The notes below the pieces were generated by a model. The model was not told where the DNA came from, ran no database searches, and worked only from the letters and a program-made list of their open reading frames with translations. Source: Gnetum montanum (Eukaryota; Streptophyta; Gnetopsida; Gnetales; Gnetaceae). From it: DNA of 64,000 bases. Of this stretch, positions 1 through 10,460 are shown piece by piece (the first letter of the stretch is position 1; the number at the start of each line of letters is the position of its first letter). The stretch covers positions 72,350-136,349 of the forward strand of contig MNCI01035273.1 of NCBI GenBank assembly GCA_015680685.1, written 5' to 3'. The translations under genes and the position numbers were made by a program.

Positions 1-1790
1 AAATGCATTCTAAAGCCTCAAGCATAAGCTCATTGAGACTCCAATTCTACAAGAACTGATTGGTCTAGACTGTTTCATATCATGATAGATGCATCAAATT
101 ATGCCTTGGAAGCCATGCTTACATAGTTGGATGACAAGAAATGTCCATATTACATCCATTGTGCAAGTTAAAGCATTGTGGGTGCACAATTGAATTACAC
201 CAAAATGGAGAAAGAACTAATGGCAATGGTGTATGCTCTAGAAATGTTTAGGCACTATGTGCTTGGATACAAAGCGTTTGTCCACACAAATCATAGTGCC
301 ATTCACTTCCTCATGAACAAGCCAATGGTGAGCCCCCATGTCATATGGTGGTCAGTGATCTTGCAGAAGTTTGATCTTACAATGATAGATCAAAAGGGAA
401 CTAAGAATGTTGTCACTATACTTTTCTTGATTATGATGAGATAACAAAAAGAAGAAGAGCCCACTCTTTAACCAATTTCATAATGAACTCCTCTTTGCTA
501 GTACAATAAATGAAAAAGTACATGCAGACCAAAAATGGTATGATGACATCCTTACTTATCTTCTTACTCAAGAGATGCCACAATATTTGGGCTATAGGAA
601 GAAATAACAGTTTCTTCATTAGGCCAAATTCTTCATGAAAATCAGTGGACATCTTTATAAGGTGTGCATCGATGGCTTAGTTCATTGGTGTGTACCTGAT
701 GTCGATCAATTGTGCATTCTCTAGGATGCTCATGAGGGTCCTTATGGGGGCCACTATGCTAGGAGATGCATGGCCATTAAGATCTTGATGGTAGGATATT
801 ATTGGCCAACTATCTTTAGGGAAGCCCACCAATTTTTTTCTCTTTTGAATGTTGTCAATGAGATGGTGGGATGATTGCTCAAATGGAGGGACCTCAACAA
901 TGGATTCAACCACTGGAACCCTTCAACATATGAGGCATTGACTTCATGGATCCCATCACACCGATGCTAAATGGAAAGGCATATATAATCATCACCATTG
1001 ATTACTGCACAAAATGGGTATAAGTAACAACTATCATCAATTGTACATCATCCACTACTATGTGGTTTGTACAACAAAATGTTGTGAATAGGTTTGGGCT
1101 ACCATGTGCATTGATTTTTGACAACGGAACCCATATTATAAGTGCTACCTTTTGCAAGCTTGGGGATTGAACATAAACTAACAACACCCTACCACCCCCA
1201 AGCCAATGGTCAAGCAAAAGTTACCAATAGGAAGATCATGAAGATCCTAATAAGAACTATTAACAAATATAGGAGAGATTGGAGCACAAAACTTGACAAT
1301 GCCATCTGGGCCTATCACTCAACATGGAAACTCCCTATAGGCTACTCTCCCTATAAGCTCGTGTATAGAAAATTACCAACTCTACTTATCTAATCTGAGC
1401 TCTGTACAATTTCAATAACATGTGACTTAGATCTTGACCTTAGTCTAGCACAAAGAGAATGACTGATAAACTTAACATGCAAGAAGAAAATTGATTAATG
1501 GTCCTATCTTGGAACAAGGAATTTAACAAAAAGTGGCATGACCTTAGAATTAAAAAAGTTAGATTTCAATTAGGAGATAAGGTCATATACTAAAACCCCA
1601 CACGAGTACCTTAATGAACCAAGTATTAGACATTGTGGAAATGGCCTTACATCATCTACAAAACCTTTACTTCTGGGGTCATGTTAATTTAAAAACTTGA
1701 GAGCCTAAAAAAAAAGCAGCTGGTCAACACATAATAAGTCAAATCTTTTCATGAACAAATGCAAGCCAATGGAAGCAACACCTCAATGAA
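1..1790 (+). pseudogene. Element A pol remnant: RNase H and integrase
   Basis: RNase H is readable from 82 (IDASNYALEA) to 444 (QKGTKNVV); a TAG interrupts it near 124. The usual TDH motif reads TNH (HTNHSAIHFL, about 278-310), so a catalytic Asp is lost. The integrase zinc-binding part is around 660-860 (HEGPYGGHYA). The catalytic core has the first Asp in a DYCTKW-like motif (about 1000) and the second in FDNGTH (about 1115), but the third acidic residue is Lys (NGQAKVTNR, about 1205-1230). The C-terminal part fades out near 1790. Many stops and frameshifts make it a pseudogene. Compared with B, A keeps both Asp residues of the DDE triad, whereas B has lost them. Confidence 0.9.
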
Positions 1791-3362
1791 TGGACAACCA
1801 CACTCAATTTTTCAGATCTCCTCCTTACAACTTAGTAATGAAAGAGATGGCCATCCATGCTAATCATTATATTGGCTTCTTAGTTTTTCATCTTTTTCTT
1901 TTTGACATTTTTTTACACTTTGTTAATTTTCAAATTTTTGTTTTACAACATCATTAGTATGTTTTATCTTTCTTGAATATTTTACAATTTCTTTTATATT
2001 TTTTCTTATTTTGGTGTGAATTTTTCTTGTCTTCTAATAAAATCACTTTATTACCAATAGGACATAGTGATGTTGTTGTTGGTTATTAATGGTGGTTTAT
2101 GCTTAATGTTTTTGATTGCTAATAGCTTGTTCCTATTTTTTAATTTTGGTGATTGATAACTAAGACAGGTTTCTATTTTCATGAAATAGGTAGTAAGTCC
2201 ATGTCATCCACCTATCCACAAACTCTATAGTTTTCCTTGTTTTGTGAACATGAGGTCCCTTGTCATTAATAAAAATTTAACGAACTTGTAAGCTTGGTAG
2301 TTTCCAAGCTTGGAAAAGATTCAAAGATTTGAAAAGGGTGTGACTTCAAGGGAATTCAATAGTCTTTGTGCCTTTCTACTTGCTTGAGTGGAAGTGTGTT
2401 TTTCATGGATTTCTTACCATTGTGTGTTGACCAATAACAAGAACTTGAATAAGTCTCTACATGGTGTGGTTCCCATCCAAAAATCCATAATAATATTAAT
2501 AATAAATCAAAATGAAAATAAAAAATGAAAAAAATAAAGAATGATGGAAATTCAAAGCACACCCCTTACACAAAATAAATGGGCCACAAGAACTGGTTAT
2601 GGGACTAGAAAGACATGTTACCCATGTCTGGATGTCCCCTCTAACTAAGTCCCTTTCTTACTTATTGATTCTCTTTTCTTATCAAATAAGGAATGGTGGT
2701 TGTCCATGGAAGCATTCTTGTATCTCAAGGAGGTGGACGGTCCTAGAGTGGTGATGCAAAATCACTAAAAGTGATTGGTTTTGGTCTAAACTAAGGTTGG
2801 AATTTATCAAGTCATTTAACCATGATTCTTATAAGGGACTTCATGTGACCATGATTGGACATCCATTCCATTCTCTCTCTCATCTGTTAATGCTCTCCAT
2901 AACTTACCTCATTGCTAGTTTTCACGTTTTTGTTTCATGTCTTAGTTTAATGTGTTAAAATTCCTAAATAGCTTCTCCGAGTTTAGTCCTTAACTTTCAT
3001 AGCCATTAATCAACTATGGGGCCCACAGACTCCTTAGTTGAGAATATGCAAGCACAAAAAGGGCATGTGCTGCTATGGGGAGGACTACTTGCATATCTTG
3101 TGGTTTGGTTAGTTAAGTTCCTTATCCTTAGACATTGTCGCAATCAAAATATTTTGTGCATCCCATTGTGCATCCAACTATATGCTCCTTAAGGCATTCT
3201 TCTTCATGAAATCTTGTTCTCTAATCATTTCTCAATTTTCTTAATTTTAAAGCCTTCTTTTGATATTTTCATCATGTTCTTGGCTTTTTGGACTTCCATT
3301 TGACCTAAATTTCATTCAAAAACTCCTTATTTTTCATTACTTTTGACAAAGTCAATGATGGT
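1791..3362 (+). other. Element A noncoding block between integrase and internal promoter
   Basis: No coding signal. It starts with a T-rich stretch (about 1890-2040) like those after pol in B (24050-24180) and after gag in D (10470-10600). Further blocks are shared with B: the GGTGTGGTTCCCAT segment at about 2460 (once here, twice in B), and the GGTTTTGGTCTAAACT segment at about 2780. A short perfect inverted repeat, AATCACT-AAA-AGTGATT, lies near 2758. The conserved inverted repeat at 3044-3096 is listed separately. Confidence 0.75.
3044..3096 (+). other. Conserved inverted repeat (possible RNA hairpin), element A copy
   Basis: Left arm ATATGCAAG (3044-3052) pairs perfectly with right arm CTTGCATAT (3088-3096) around a 35-nt loop that ends in GGGGAGGA. 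The same arms occur in element B. Element D has different but again complementary arms. It lies about 330 bp upstream of the internal TATA box. The role is unknown: it could be an RNA structure, a 3'-end signal for the pol transcript, or paired protein-binding sites. Confidence 0.65.
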
Positions 3363-3440
3363 CAATAGCTATGTTGACTCAGCCTCATTAACTAGGCACC
3401 ATCGAAGTAGCTGAAAAATTCTATAAATATCATCCAACAC
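3363..3440 (+). promoter_or_regulatory. Internal U3-like promoter block of element A
   Basis: The stretch GACTCAGCCTCATTAACTAG (about 3376) resembles GACTAGGCCTCATTGACTAG in this element's own LTR U3 (about 6080), and both are followed by a CATCGA motif and then a TATA box (TCTATAAATAT, about 3420). TTGAC/GTCAA words, the core of WRKY-type W boxes, cluster just upstream (3342-3378). It precedes the downstream ORF by about 450 bp. Elements B and D have a block at the same place, each resembling its own LTR. Promoter activity is inferred from layout only. Confidence 0.6.
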
Positions 3441-3879
3441 TATGAAATTTTTTGTTATTTGGTTCAAAACAAGAGGGGAGTTTTTGTAATTTTTTAAAGC
3501 CCAAAACCTTCCAAAAGCCATAACTTTCATACTGTTTATCCAAATTACTCCATTCTTCAATCCTGTCACTATTAGAGGTAAGCTCTTAGTCATGGGAACC
3601 ACAAACCTTAAGGGTTCTAACGAAAATTTTTCAAAATTTTTCTAACTCCCCCAAAGGTTTAATGAATAGAATAACATTAAATCATCAATTTTTGAGAGTT
3701 TAAACCTTCCAAAAAACTCTAGTAAACCTAAAATTATTTATTAATATTAAAATAATATTAGAATAATCAACCAAGCCATGATCATAAGTTAGCCAAGTGT
3801 AACTACCTCAAGAAATAAGGTATTCCCAATGTTTTAGTTACACATTAAGTGCTAATCCTTGGTCATGTTGTGATTACAG

Positions 3880-5782
3880 ATGGCACCTAGACCAAAACAT
3901 CCGTAAGAAGGAGGTCCATGACAACCAAAGGATAAATGACCCAGAACTAGAAGGGGCTAGGAAGAACAAGCTCAGAAATAGGTAGCTAAAACTCATGCAA
4001 TGGGACCTCTTCGAGAGGAGCCCAAAGTGGAATCTGTTTGACAAATTCCTAAAGAAGAGGCTATGACTAAACAATCCCAAAGAGGAGAGGCACTAGGACC
4101 CATGCCAAGACTTGAGGTCACATTGACATAAGCTTGCCTAGGCACGATTAAGCCTTGTGATGTCCAACACTTAGTTTTCCAAGAACTACAATTTGGACCA
4201 TTTATGGAACATGCTCCACTAGAAGTGAAGACATAATTTCAAAGCTCTCCCATGCGGCCAATCATCACTACCAATGGGGAGTGGTACATGGGGGAGACAT
4301 ATCTTTTTTGAAATAGTAGAAAGGTAGGAGCCACTATGAGAATCAAGGACATCTAAGTGTCTTACTCGGTAGAAGCAATTACGCAAGCTCTTAGTCTACT
4401 TGGTTCTGGCACTTATTTGGCACTTAGAGATATACAGATGTCCACAAAAACTATTAGTGGAAGACTGAGTGCAACCCAACATGAAGAGTTGCTGGACCAA
4501 CTAGTGGGAACTAGGTAATTGATTTTGGATATCTTTGATTTGCTAAATAATATCAGTAGAACCTAGTTGAACCTACTTGAAGAAAAGGACAAGTAAATCA
4601 TTCTATAAGGTTAACTCGAAATAATTCAAGCACAAAACCAATGCTTGACCACGAAGGTTGCTGAATTAAGAGCCTATCTTGTTGATCTCTTGCTCCTTAA
4701 CCTTTGCACTAACAAGAGATGAAGCTTTTCAATATCTTCAAGACATACACAAATAGGTTGAGGTAGGGATGGTGATGGTCATCTTTGACCAATCCATGGT
4801 CAAGGCCAAAACACATTTAGTTCAAAATGACTTTGTCCAAATGTGCTAGGAGAATGAGATGCTAATCACAGAAAATCATTGCTTGCAGAATGTTGATGTG
4901 TAGAAATAACAAATGCAAGAATTTATCTATCAATAGTAGGAGTAGCTCGCTAGGGTGAACATTGAGCTTAGGAGATTGGTAGTGGAAAATAAAAATCTCT
5001 CCATGGAGAAAGTTTACACCTTACATCAAAAATTTATTATTGAAATTGCCATCAGGAAGAACAAGGCTCTTAAATTTAAGAGAGTCAAAGATCACTACAG
5101 AGATCAAGTTGGCCTATAAGAAGAAGTAAATGAAAAACACATCTAGATGGCTTAGGCAAAAGTCAATGAGGCCCTCCAACAACTCTAGCAAGAAAGAGAG
5201 GTATGGCAACCTTTCATTAATGGGATAGATGTCTACAACAAAGTTGGAGATCCACATGAAGGAGTTGCTTACTGCCAGATGGCTATGGTTAGAGTGAGAA
5301 AAGTAGGTGGCTAGCTCATACTTGTTATACGAGGTAGAGTTTAGGCACCATAAGGAGACCAAGCTAGAGACTAAAAATGCTAAACTTGAAGTTCTGAGGG
5401 AAAGATTCACGGATCAAAGATCAACTGCTGAGAGCCTATCCAGAAGAATGAACGACTACCAGGAATTGCATAATGCAATCAAGGCATTCAAATCGAACAA
5501 AAATTTTTTTTTGCCTAGTTTTTCAATGTCAAGGAGATGTTTTCAACAGTGCCCTATCCTTGGGATGTGCCCATTTTGACCCACATTGATGAAGCTACAT
5601 GGACCATGCATGATCCTAGGAGAAAGAAGGAGAAGATGAAAGCATTGTTGGATGCTTTCTATCTTCCACTGGAAGTTGCAGCAGTAAAAGGATAGCCACA
5701 ATGGCCTCAACCACCATGAGCACTTGAACCAGGAGAAGGTCCCTCAAAACTTCAAGAGCCTCCACTACCTAGGACCATTTAA
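3880..5782 (+). pseudogene. Element A downstream ORF, internally deleted
   Basis: Starts MAPRPKHP at an ATG directly after TGATTACAG, a splice-acceptor-like context shared with B and D. The N-terminal part matches B (GEWYMGETYLF here, GEWSLGETYLF in B). Compared with B, about 0.9 kb is missing after 4390: the text jumps from the EAITQALSLLG region to the AQHEELLDQLVGTR region. This removes the conserved domain found in Athila-type post-pol proteins. The rest is a degenerate coiled coil (VASSYLLYEVEFRHHKETKL at about 5300) and a Pro-rich tail ending at TAA 5780. An in-frame TAA at 4129 is at the same codon as a TAA in B. Function is unknown. Confidence 0.75.
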
Positions 5783-6010
5783 TCTTCCTCCTTATCTTCA
5801 CACCATTAGAAGAATTGTATCTGTAGTTTTGTCCTGGTGTTCAATTTGGTAGTCCTGAACACTAGAAAATTTTGTAATAACTATATATCCATATACTTGG
5901 GCACTTAGTATTTGTTTTTGTTTATTTATGTTTTTCATATGTCAATTGTTAGTCAATAATTCCATACCTTCCCAGATTTATAAAAAAAATCAAGGACAAG
6001 TTTTCATTTA

Positions 6011-6022
6011 GTCATGGAGATA
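6011..6022 (+). other. Polypurine tract of element A
   Basis: GTCATGGAGATA directly precedes the TG of the LTR. It matches the PPTs of B (AGTCATGGGGGTA) and D (AGTCGTGGGGGTA), with two G-to-A type changes that weaken the G run. The PPT primes plus-strand DNA synthesis in LTR retrotransposons. Confidence 0.7.
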
Positions 6023-6928
6023 TGATGAATCATGAATTGGTTGTGTCGATTAGGCCTCATCAACTAAGCCTTGTCGACTAGGCCTCATTGACTAGGCCCT
6101 GTTAACACATGATTTAATGCATTGACATGGCCCCATCGACGTATTGTTTGTTTTTGCCTATAAATATGCACTCACCCACCATGTTTATGGCATGTCTTGT
6201 CATAGTTGTAGCAAAGCTCTTATAGTTTCTTTTCCCCAAAGTTAGAATATTTTCCAAGTGCTCGCAACAGGAGTCATTAAGTGTACGAATCTTTATTCAA
6301 GCACTATTGTACTTGAGCATGGTAGTGTGTGTCATAATAAAGATGAGCTTTCTAATAAACCTTGAAGCACTTTGGCTAGATTAAATATTTTTTCAAGCAT
6401 TTAATATTTTTAGTAATTCTATTTAATGCTTTTAAGTAAACTAAGCTAATTAAGCTAAACTAAGCTAACTAGGTTAAATAGCAATTAATGAAGCACATAA
6501 GTTCGATCACTTCGAGCATGTACATGATGCTTGGTAATCCCAATAACACTTAATGTTTGGTAACTTAACAGCATTATACGTGTTTAGGATGTGTATGGCA
6601 AGTGGGATCGAATGCTTATGTTAGGATTAGTTAGGTGTAGCTAGTTAGATTAAATTAGCAATTAAATTACTTCATTCCTTTTATACTTTATTTTAAGCTT
6701 CCAAAACATAAAACATAAAAATAATAAAAATCATATGCCTCAGTTACACTTAACCATACCTTTGCATATCACAAGTGTAATTGAAAAGACAATAAATAAC
6801 TATTAGGGCAAGTTCACTTCCTAGAGACTAGTGTACCAGAAGACATAGAGTCCACATAATTCAATCAGATAACATGTGAATGCTTGGTGATTCGTATGGT
6901 TGGGCGTAGGGGTATTTTCCACTCATCA
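6023..6928 (+). repeat. 3' LTR of element A (906 bp)
   Basis: Begins TGATGAATC and ends ACTCATCA, as do the LTRs of B and D (TGATG...CATCA). U3 contains short repeats of the type TCGACTAGGCCTCAT (about 6050-6110). The TATA box is CCTATAAATAT (6157-6167). The poly(A) signal AATAAA is at 6336-6341, after a CTTTATTCAAGCACT segment shared by all three families. No primer binding site follows, consistent with a 3' LTR. R/U5 is clearly related to B and D, while U3 is subfamily-specific. Confidence 0.9.
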
Positions 6929-7615
6929 ATGGAATAACTTTGAAGGATTCTTAACAAAATAATTGTAATTCTGATTTACATTCTAGCTATCCAAATTTAT
7001 TTAAATTATAATAAGTAGTGATGGTCCAATGTGAGGATTCTCCAAAATGATTTAATTAAAGGTGTACTAAGGTCTCAATTATCGATTGAAACATTAAATG
7101 TTTTAATTGTAATTTTATTAATGGATCCTTTAGAATTAGAGATAAATTGGCATAAAGTTTACTACAGTTGGAGCAATGTTAAAGAGAGAAGAAATAGTTA
7201 AAATCTAAGTTTTCTTGCAATATTTTTTACTTCTAAATCTTTAATTAATTATTTTTTATATTATAAAATGCATTTACTTGTGAAAAATATAAACTAAATA
7301 TGATTTTATTAATTTATAGAATTGGAAGAATATATCACATGAATTGGAGATTAGGAGAATAAATGCATGCTTATCAAGAAAGAGATGATAATTTTGATTT
7401 GTATTTGGATTGAATTTTAAATAAAAAGACATCCTTAAAAGATGAATCTATCTGTAGAGATGGTAAATTTAATTTGTATTTTGGACTTAATAGTCTATAA
7501 AATATATATTTTGAAAATATTGCATTAAGTTTTTTTATTGTTGCATCTTCTAATACTAAAGAATTGCAAAAAGTCAAGGTATACTAAACCCATGTCTTAA
7601 TCATAACTTTCATTG
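6929..7615. other. AT-rich spacer, left flank of element D
   Basis: No coding signal and no recognised element. The sequence is very AT-rich with homopolymer T/A runs. It is the pre-existing DNA into which D inserted and continues at 16159 beyond D. Part of that continuation (16268-16409) recurs inverted at about 47080-47215, so the flank is itself repetitive. Confidence 0.6.
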
Positions 7616-7620
7616 CATAT
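7616..7620. repeat. Target site duplication of element D, left copy (CATAT)
   Basis: CATAT immediately before the 5' LTR, matched by CATAT at 16154-16158 immediately after the 3' LTR. A 5-bp duplication is what Ty3/gypsy integrases make, so both ends of D come from one insertion event. Confidence 0.9.
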
Positions 7621-8452
7621 TGATGGGATGCGATATCGCATGGACCGCGATATCACGTCTGCCGCGATATCGCATCACTCGCTATATTGTGTACGTGATA
7701 TCACAGTCCCTTGCAATGTCTATAAATAAGAAGCGACTCTCCCTTGTTTGACAGATAGGAGTTAGATTGTAGCGAAGCTTTGGCAATTTGATCGCTCTAG
7801 AGATAGGTTATTTTTCAGTGTCTGCCCGCAGTGTGGTGAATGTAATTGTACAACATTCTTTATTCGAGTGTGACGTACTTGGACACGCACATGACTGGCA
7901 ATAAAGATCGAGATTACTTCATCATTGCAGCATTCACTTAGTTTAATTATTTATTTATTTAATTGTTATTTACTGCTTTCCTAATTAGTCTCTCTCACCC
8001 TTATCTCCTAGTAATGCAGAATGAGTATGACTTAATCACGAGCATTTAAGTGTGACTACTTGGTACCCAGTGGTGTACCTAGGCCATGCTCTTGGTAATC
8101 CCAGTGGTAGTCGTGCATGAGGTCCAAGATGTGTATGGATGATTAAGGAACGGATGCTCATCACACTAAGGCTAGTTTAGATTTGATCTTACCTTTTCCT
8201 CCTAGCTTAGTTAATTACTACTTTTCATTACCTTCAGGAGTAGCATAGATTAGGAACCACATCAAACACCTCACTCTAGACTAAACCATATGTGACAAAT
8301 ATAATACTACTCTAGGTGGGAAGACAGCAAACTACAACCTAAGGATAACTATCTAGGTGCCACAACTAGTCTGGCTACGGAGTTCGACCAGATCATGCGT
8401 GAAAATGCTCGTATTTGTATGGTTGAGTGTAGGGGTATCTCGTCACTCATCA
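7621..8452 (+). repeat. 5' LTR of element D (832 bp)
   Basis: TGATGGGATG...CACTCATCA. U3 is short and opens with an array of palindromes: GCGATATCGC at 7630, then CGCGATATC variants near 7646, 7663 and 7698. The TATA box TATAAATAAG is at 7721-7730 and the poly(A) signal AATAAA at 7900-7905, just after the CTTTATTCGAGTGTGACGTA segment. The end borders directly on the PBS. The GATATC array does not occur in the LTRs of A or B. Confidence 0.93.
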
Positions 8453-8453
8453 T

Positions 8454-8471
8454 TGGTGCCGTTGCTGGGGA
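8454..8471 (+). other. Primer binding site of element D (tRNA-Asp type)
   Basis: TGGTGCCGTTGCTGGGGA begins one base after the LTR end. It fits the complement of the plant tRNA-Asp 3' end (TGGCGCCGTTGCCGGGGA) with two C/T differences, the primer known for Athila-type elements. The tRNA match is from general knowledge, not a search. Confidence 0.85.
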
Positions 8472-8595
8472 CGATGCTAGTTATCTAGATTAGTTATATC
8501 ATACAAGGTCGCTGTATAAGGACTTAACGATATATCTTTTAGAATGAAAAATAATTATTAAAAGTCACACATAATTCACACACAACTTCACAACA

Positions 8596-10454
8596 ATGCC
8601 TCTCCTACAAGATCATAATAATGCCACACTTAGTGAGGAAGTTCATTGGAGAACCAACGAACTATATGACGATGAAGCTTGGAGTATATAACTTGAAGTG
8701 GGGGTTTCTTATAAACATGAACGAAAATGATGTCATCCCAACACACAAAAGCATAACTTACTTGATGACGATGAACCCCTACTAGCCACTACAAGCCTAA
8801 TGCAAATACAGGAGGCTGTTTAAATCTCACGTAGGCGTTGTAAAGAGAGCCGTCTACCCAGGCTCGATTTAAATAACTTTCCTACTTTTTTAGGAGGCTA
8901 TGACTTAGATCTGCATCAACATTTACTAGCCTTCTACGATCCTTGCACATGGAACAACATTGATAATGATTGGAAAAAACTTAAGCTCTTTCCTTTGACA
9001 CTCGTTGACCAAGCAAAAGTATGGTATAGATCACTAAAACCAAATTCAATACAACGTTGGTCAACAATGGTAGAAGCCTTTAATGAAAAATATCAAACCT
9101 ATGCAAGAGTGTCAACCTTGAGGAAACAAATCCAAGGATGGAAACAAGCACAACATGAACCCTTGGACATGGCCTTAGAAAGATATTATGCACTATTAAA
9201 CAACTGTCCAGGCCATGGGTTTTTCGAGGAAAGGCTAATGTACNNNNNNNNNNNNNNNNNNNNNNNNNNNNNNNNNNNNNNNNNNNNNNNNNNNNNNNNN
9301 NNNNNNNNNNNNNNNNNNNNNNNNNNNNNNNNNNNNNNNNNNNNNNNNNNNNNNNNNNNNNNNNNNNNNNNNNNNNNNNNNNNNNNNNNNNNNNNNNNNN
9401 NNNNNNNNNNNNNNNNNNNNNNNNNNNNGTATCAAAAGTGTGGAGAATTTATCAACATTATTGGAGATAGAGTTTTGACAACCCAAGAAGCAGGGCGAAA
9501 CATTAGACATTCGAAAAAAAAGAATGAAGGGAATAAGTGCTCAACTTCTAATCATACATATGAATGTAACATATGCCTGTATGATCAACCCAAGGGCCAA
9601 TGCCCAATATTGTTACATTTACAGGAGCATTGGGAAAGCACACTAATCCAGAGTTCGTACAGAAATACTGTGTTCGATCATAGTGGCAACAATCCCAGTC
9701 ATGGGGGAGACCACCCTTAGACTAGAGACACCCTTCATATTATCCAAATCCAAACGCTTATCAAGTTCAACATCCTATTTCTCCAGCTGGGCCACCATAC
9801 TCTATCCCACCACATTACTATTCTTCATAATACTATCAACCCATGCCTCCAACACAATCACCACCTTATGCATCTTATACTCCTCCTAACTTTCAACATT
9901 CTCATCCTTTCCCTCCTTCCATAGTGCCACCACCTGTTCCTAAGGTGTCTGCACCACAACAACCCATAAATAACACTTGTGCTACTACTACTAATAGCAG
10001 TGAAAAGCCTCCTCAACATCATAAGCGTCCTTTCTTTAAACACGGCCATAAGAAGGGACAACACAATTCAGAGGCCACTGTATCTTCCAACCCAGCACAA
10101 GTTCCACACTGTGGTGCACCCTTACCTTCGAACCTAGCACCTCATGTAACTTCATTAGGGCTAGCAACTCATACTCCAACAACAATCTAGCCCAATGAAC
10201 ACAACCATGGGAGGCATCATCTCAATCCTTGCATACCATCTAACGGTCCCAAATATCATAGTGGGTCAACTCGTTATTCAGGAACTACATCGTATAAAGT
10301 GCCCCACTATGCTTACTATCATCAAGTGTGTGAACCTCGAGGGGATAAGTATGGACCAGTTCCAATACTTCTAACATGCAAGGATCCTCATCTTCCATTT
10401 ATTAATCCTTACCATACTCAATCATTTAGTTATGGGGGATATCCCCCATTCTAA
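8596..10454 (+). pseudogene. Element D gag-like gene with Pro/Tyr-rich C-terminus
   Basis: The likely start is ATG 8596 (MPLLQDHNN); frames are broken (an early TAA, TAG near 10188). The capsid-like core spans 8860-9243, with DWKKLKLFPLTL, KVWYRSLKPNSIQRWSTM, FNEKYQTYARV and the end of the block ALLNNCPGHGF, matching B gag closely. The N gap interrupts it. After the gap comes a zinc-knuckle-like CNICLYDQPKGQC in which the His of the B copy (CDICQYKHPKGCC) is Gln. The tail is rich in Pro, His and Tyr and ends SYGGYPPF followed by TAA TAA TAA (10452-10460). It would package element RNA. Unlike in B, no pol follows. Confidence 0.85.
9244..9428. other. Assembly gap (185 N) inside element D gag
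   Basis: A run of 185 undetermined bases between capsid-like and zinc-knuckle-like coding. The matching stretch of B gag (about 19090-19550) is roughly 450 bp, so the true gap may be longer than drawn. Confidence 0.95.
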
Positions 10455-10460
10455 TAATAA

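Larger units (their letters stand above)
1..6928 (+). mobile_element. Element A: 3' part of an Athila-like Ty3/gypsy retrotransposon
   Basis: The window opens inside this element. Order on the plus strand is RNase H, integrase, a ~2-kb noncoding block, a downstream coiled-coil ORF, a polypurine tract and a 3' LTR. It is collinear with element B: base 1 corresponds to about 22127, and the similarity runs through integrase and the downstream ORF. The 5' LTR, gag, protease and most of RT lie outside the window, so its length and target duplication cannot be judged. All reading frames are broken. The clade call rests on the closeness to B, which has a tRNA-Asp type PBS and a post-pol ORF, both known of Athila-type elements. 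Confidence 0.9.

Noticed and set aside
7621-7745. CRISPR-like or satellite array of GATATC units
   Set aside because: Spacing is irregular, units are short palindromes in an LTR promoter region, and the same array is in the other LTR. Plant DNA also excludes CRISPR.
9697-9710. Functional internal PPT in gag of element D
   Set aside because: The motif equals that of B after integrase but lies inside gag coding; may be chance or a recombination trace, so not listed as a feature.
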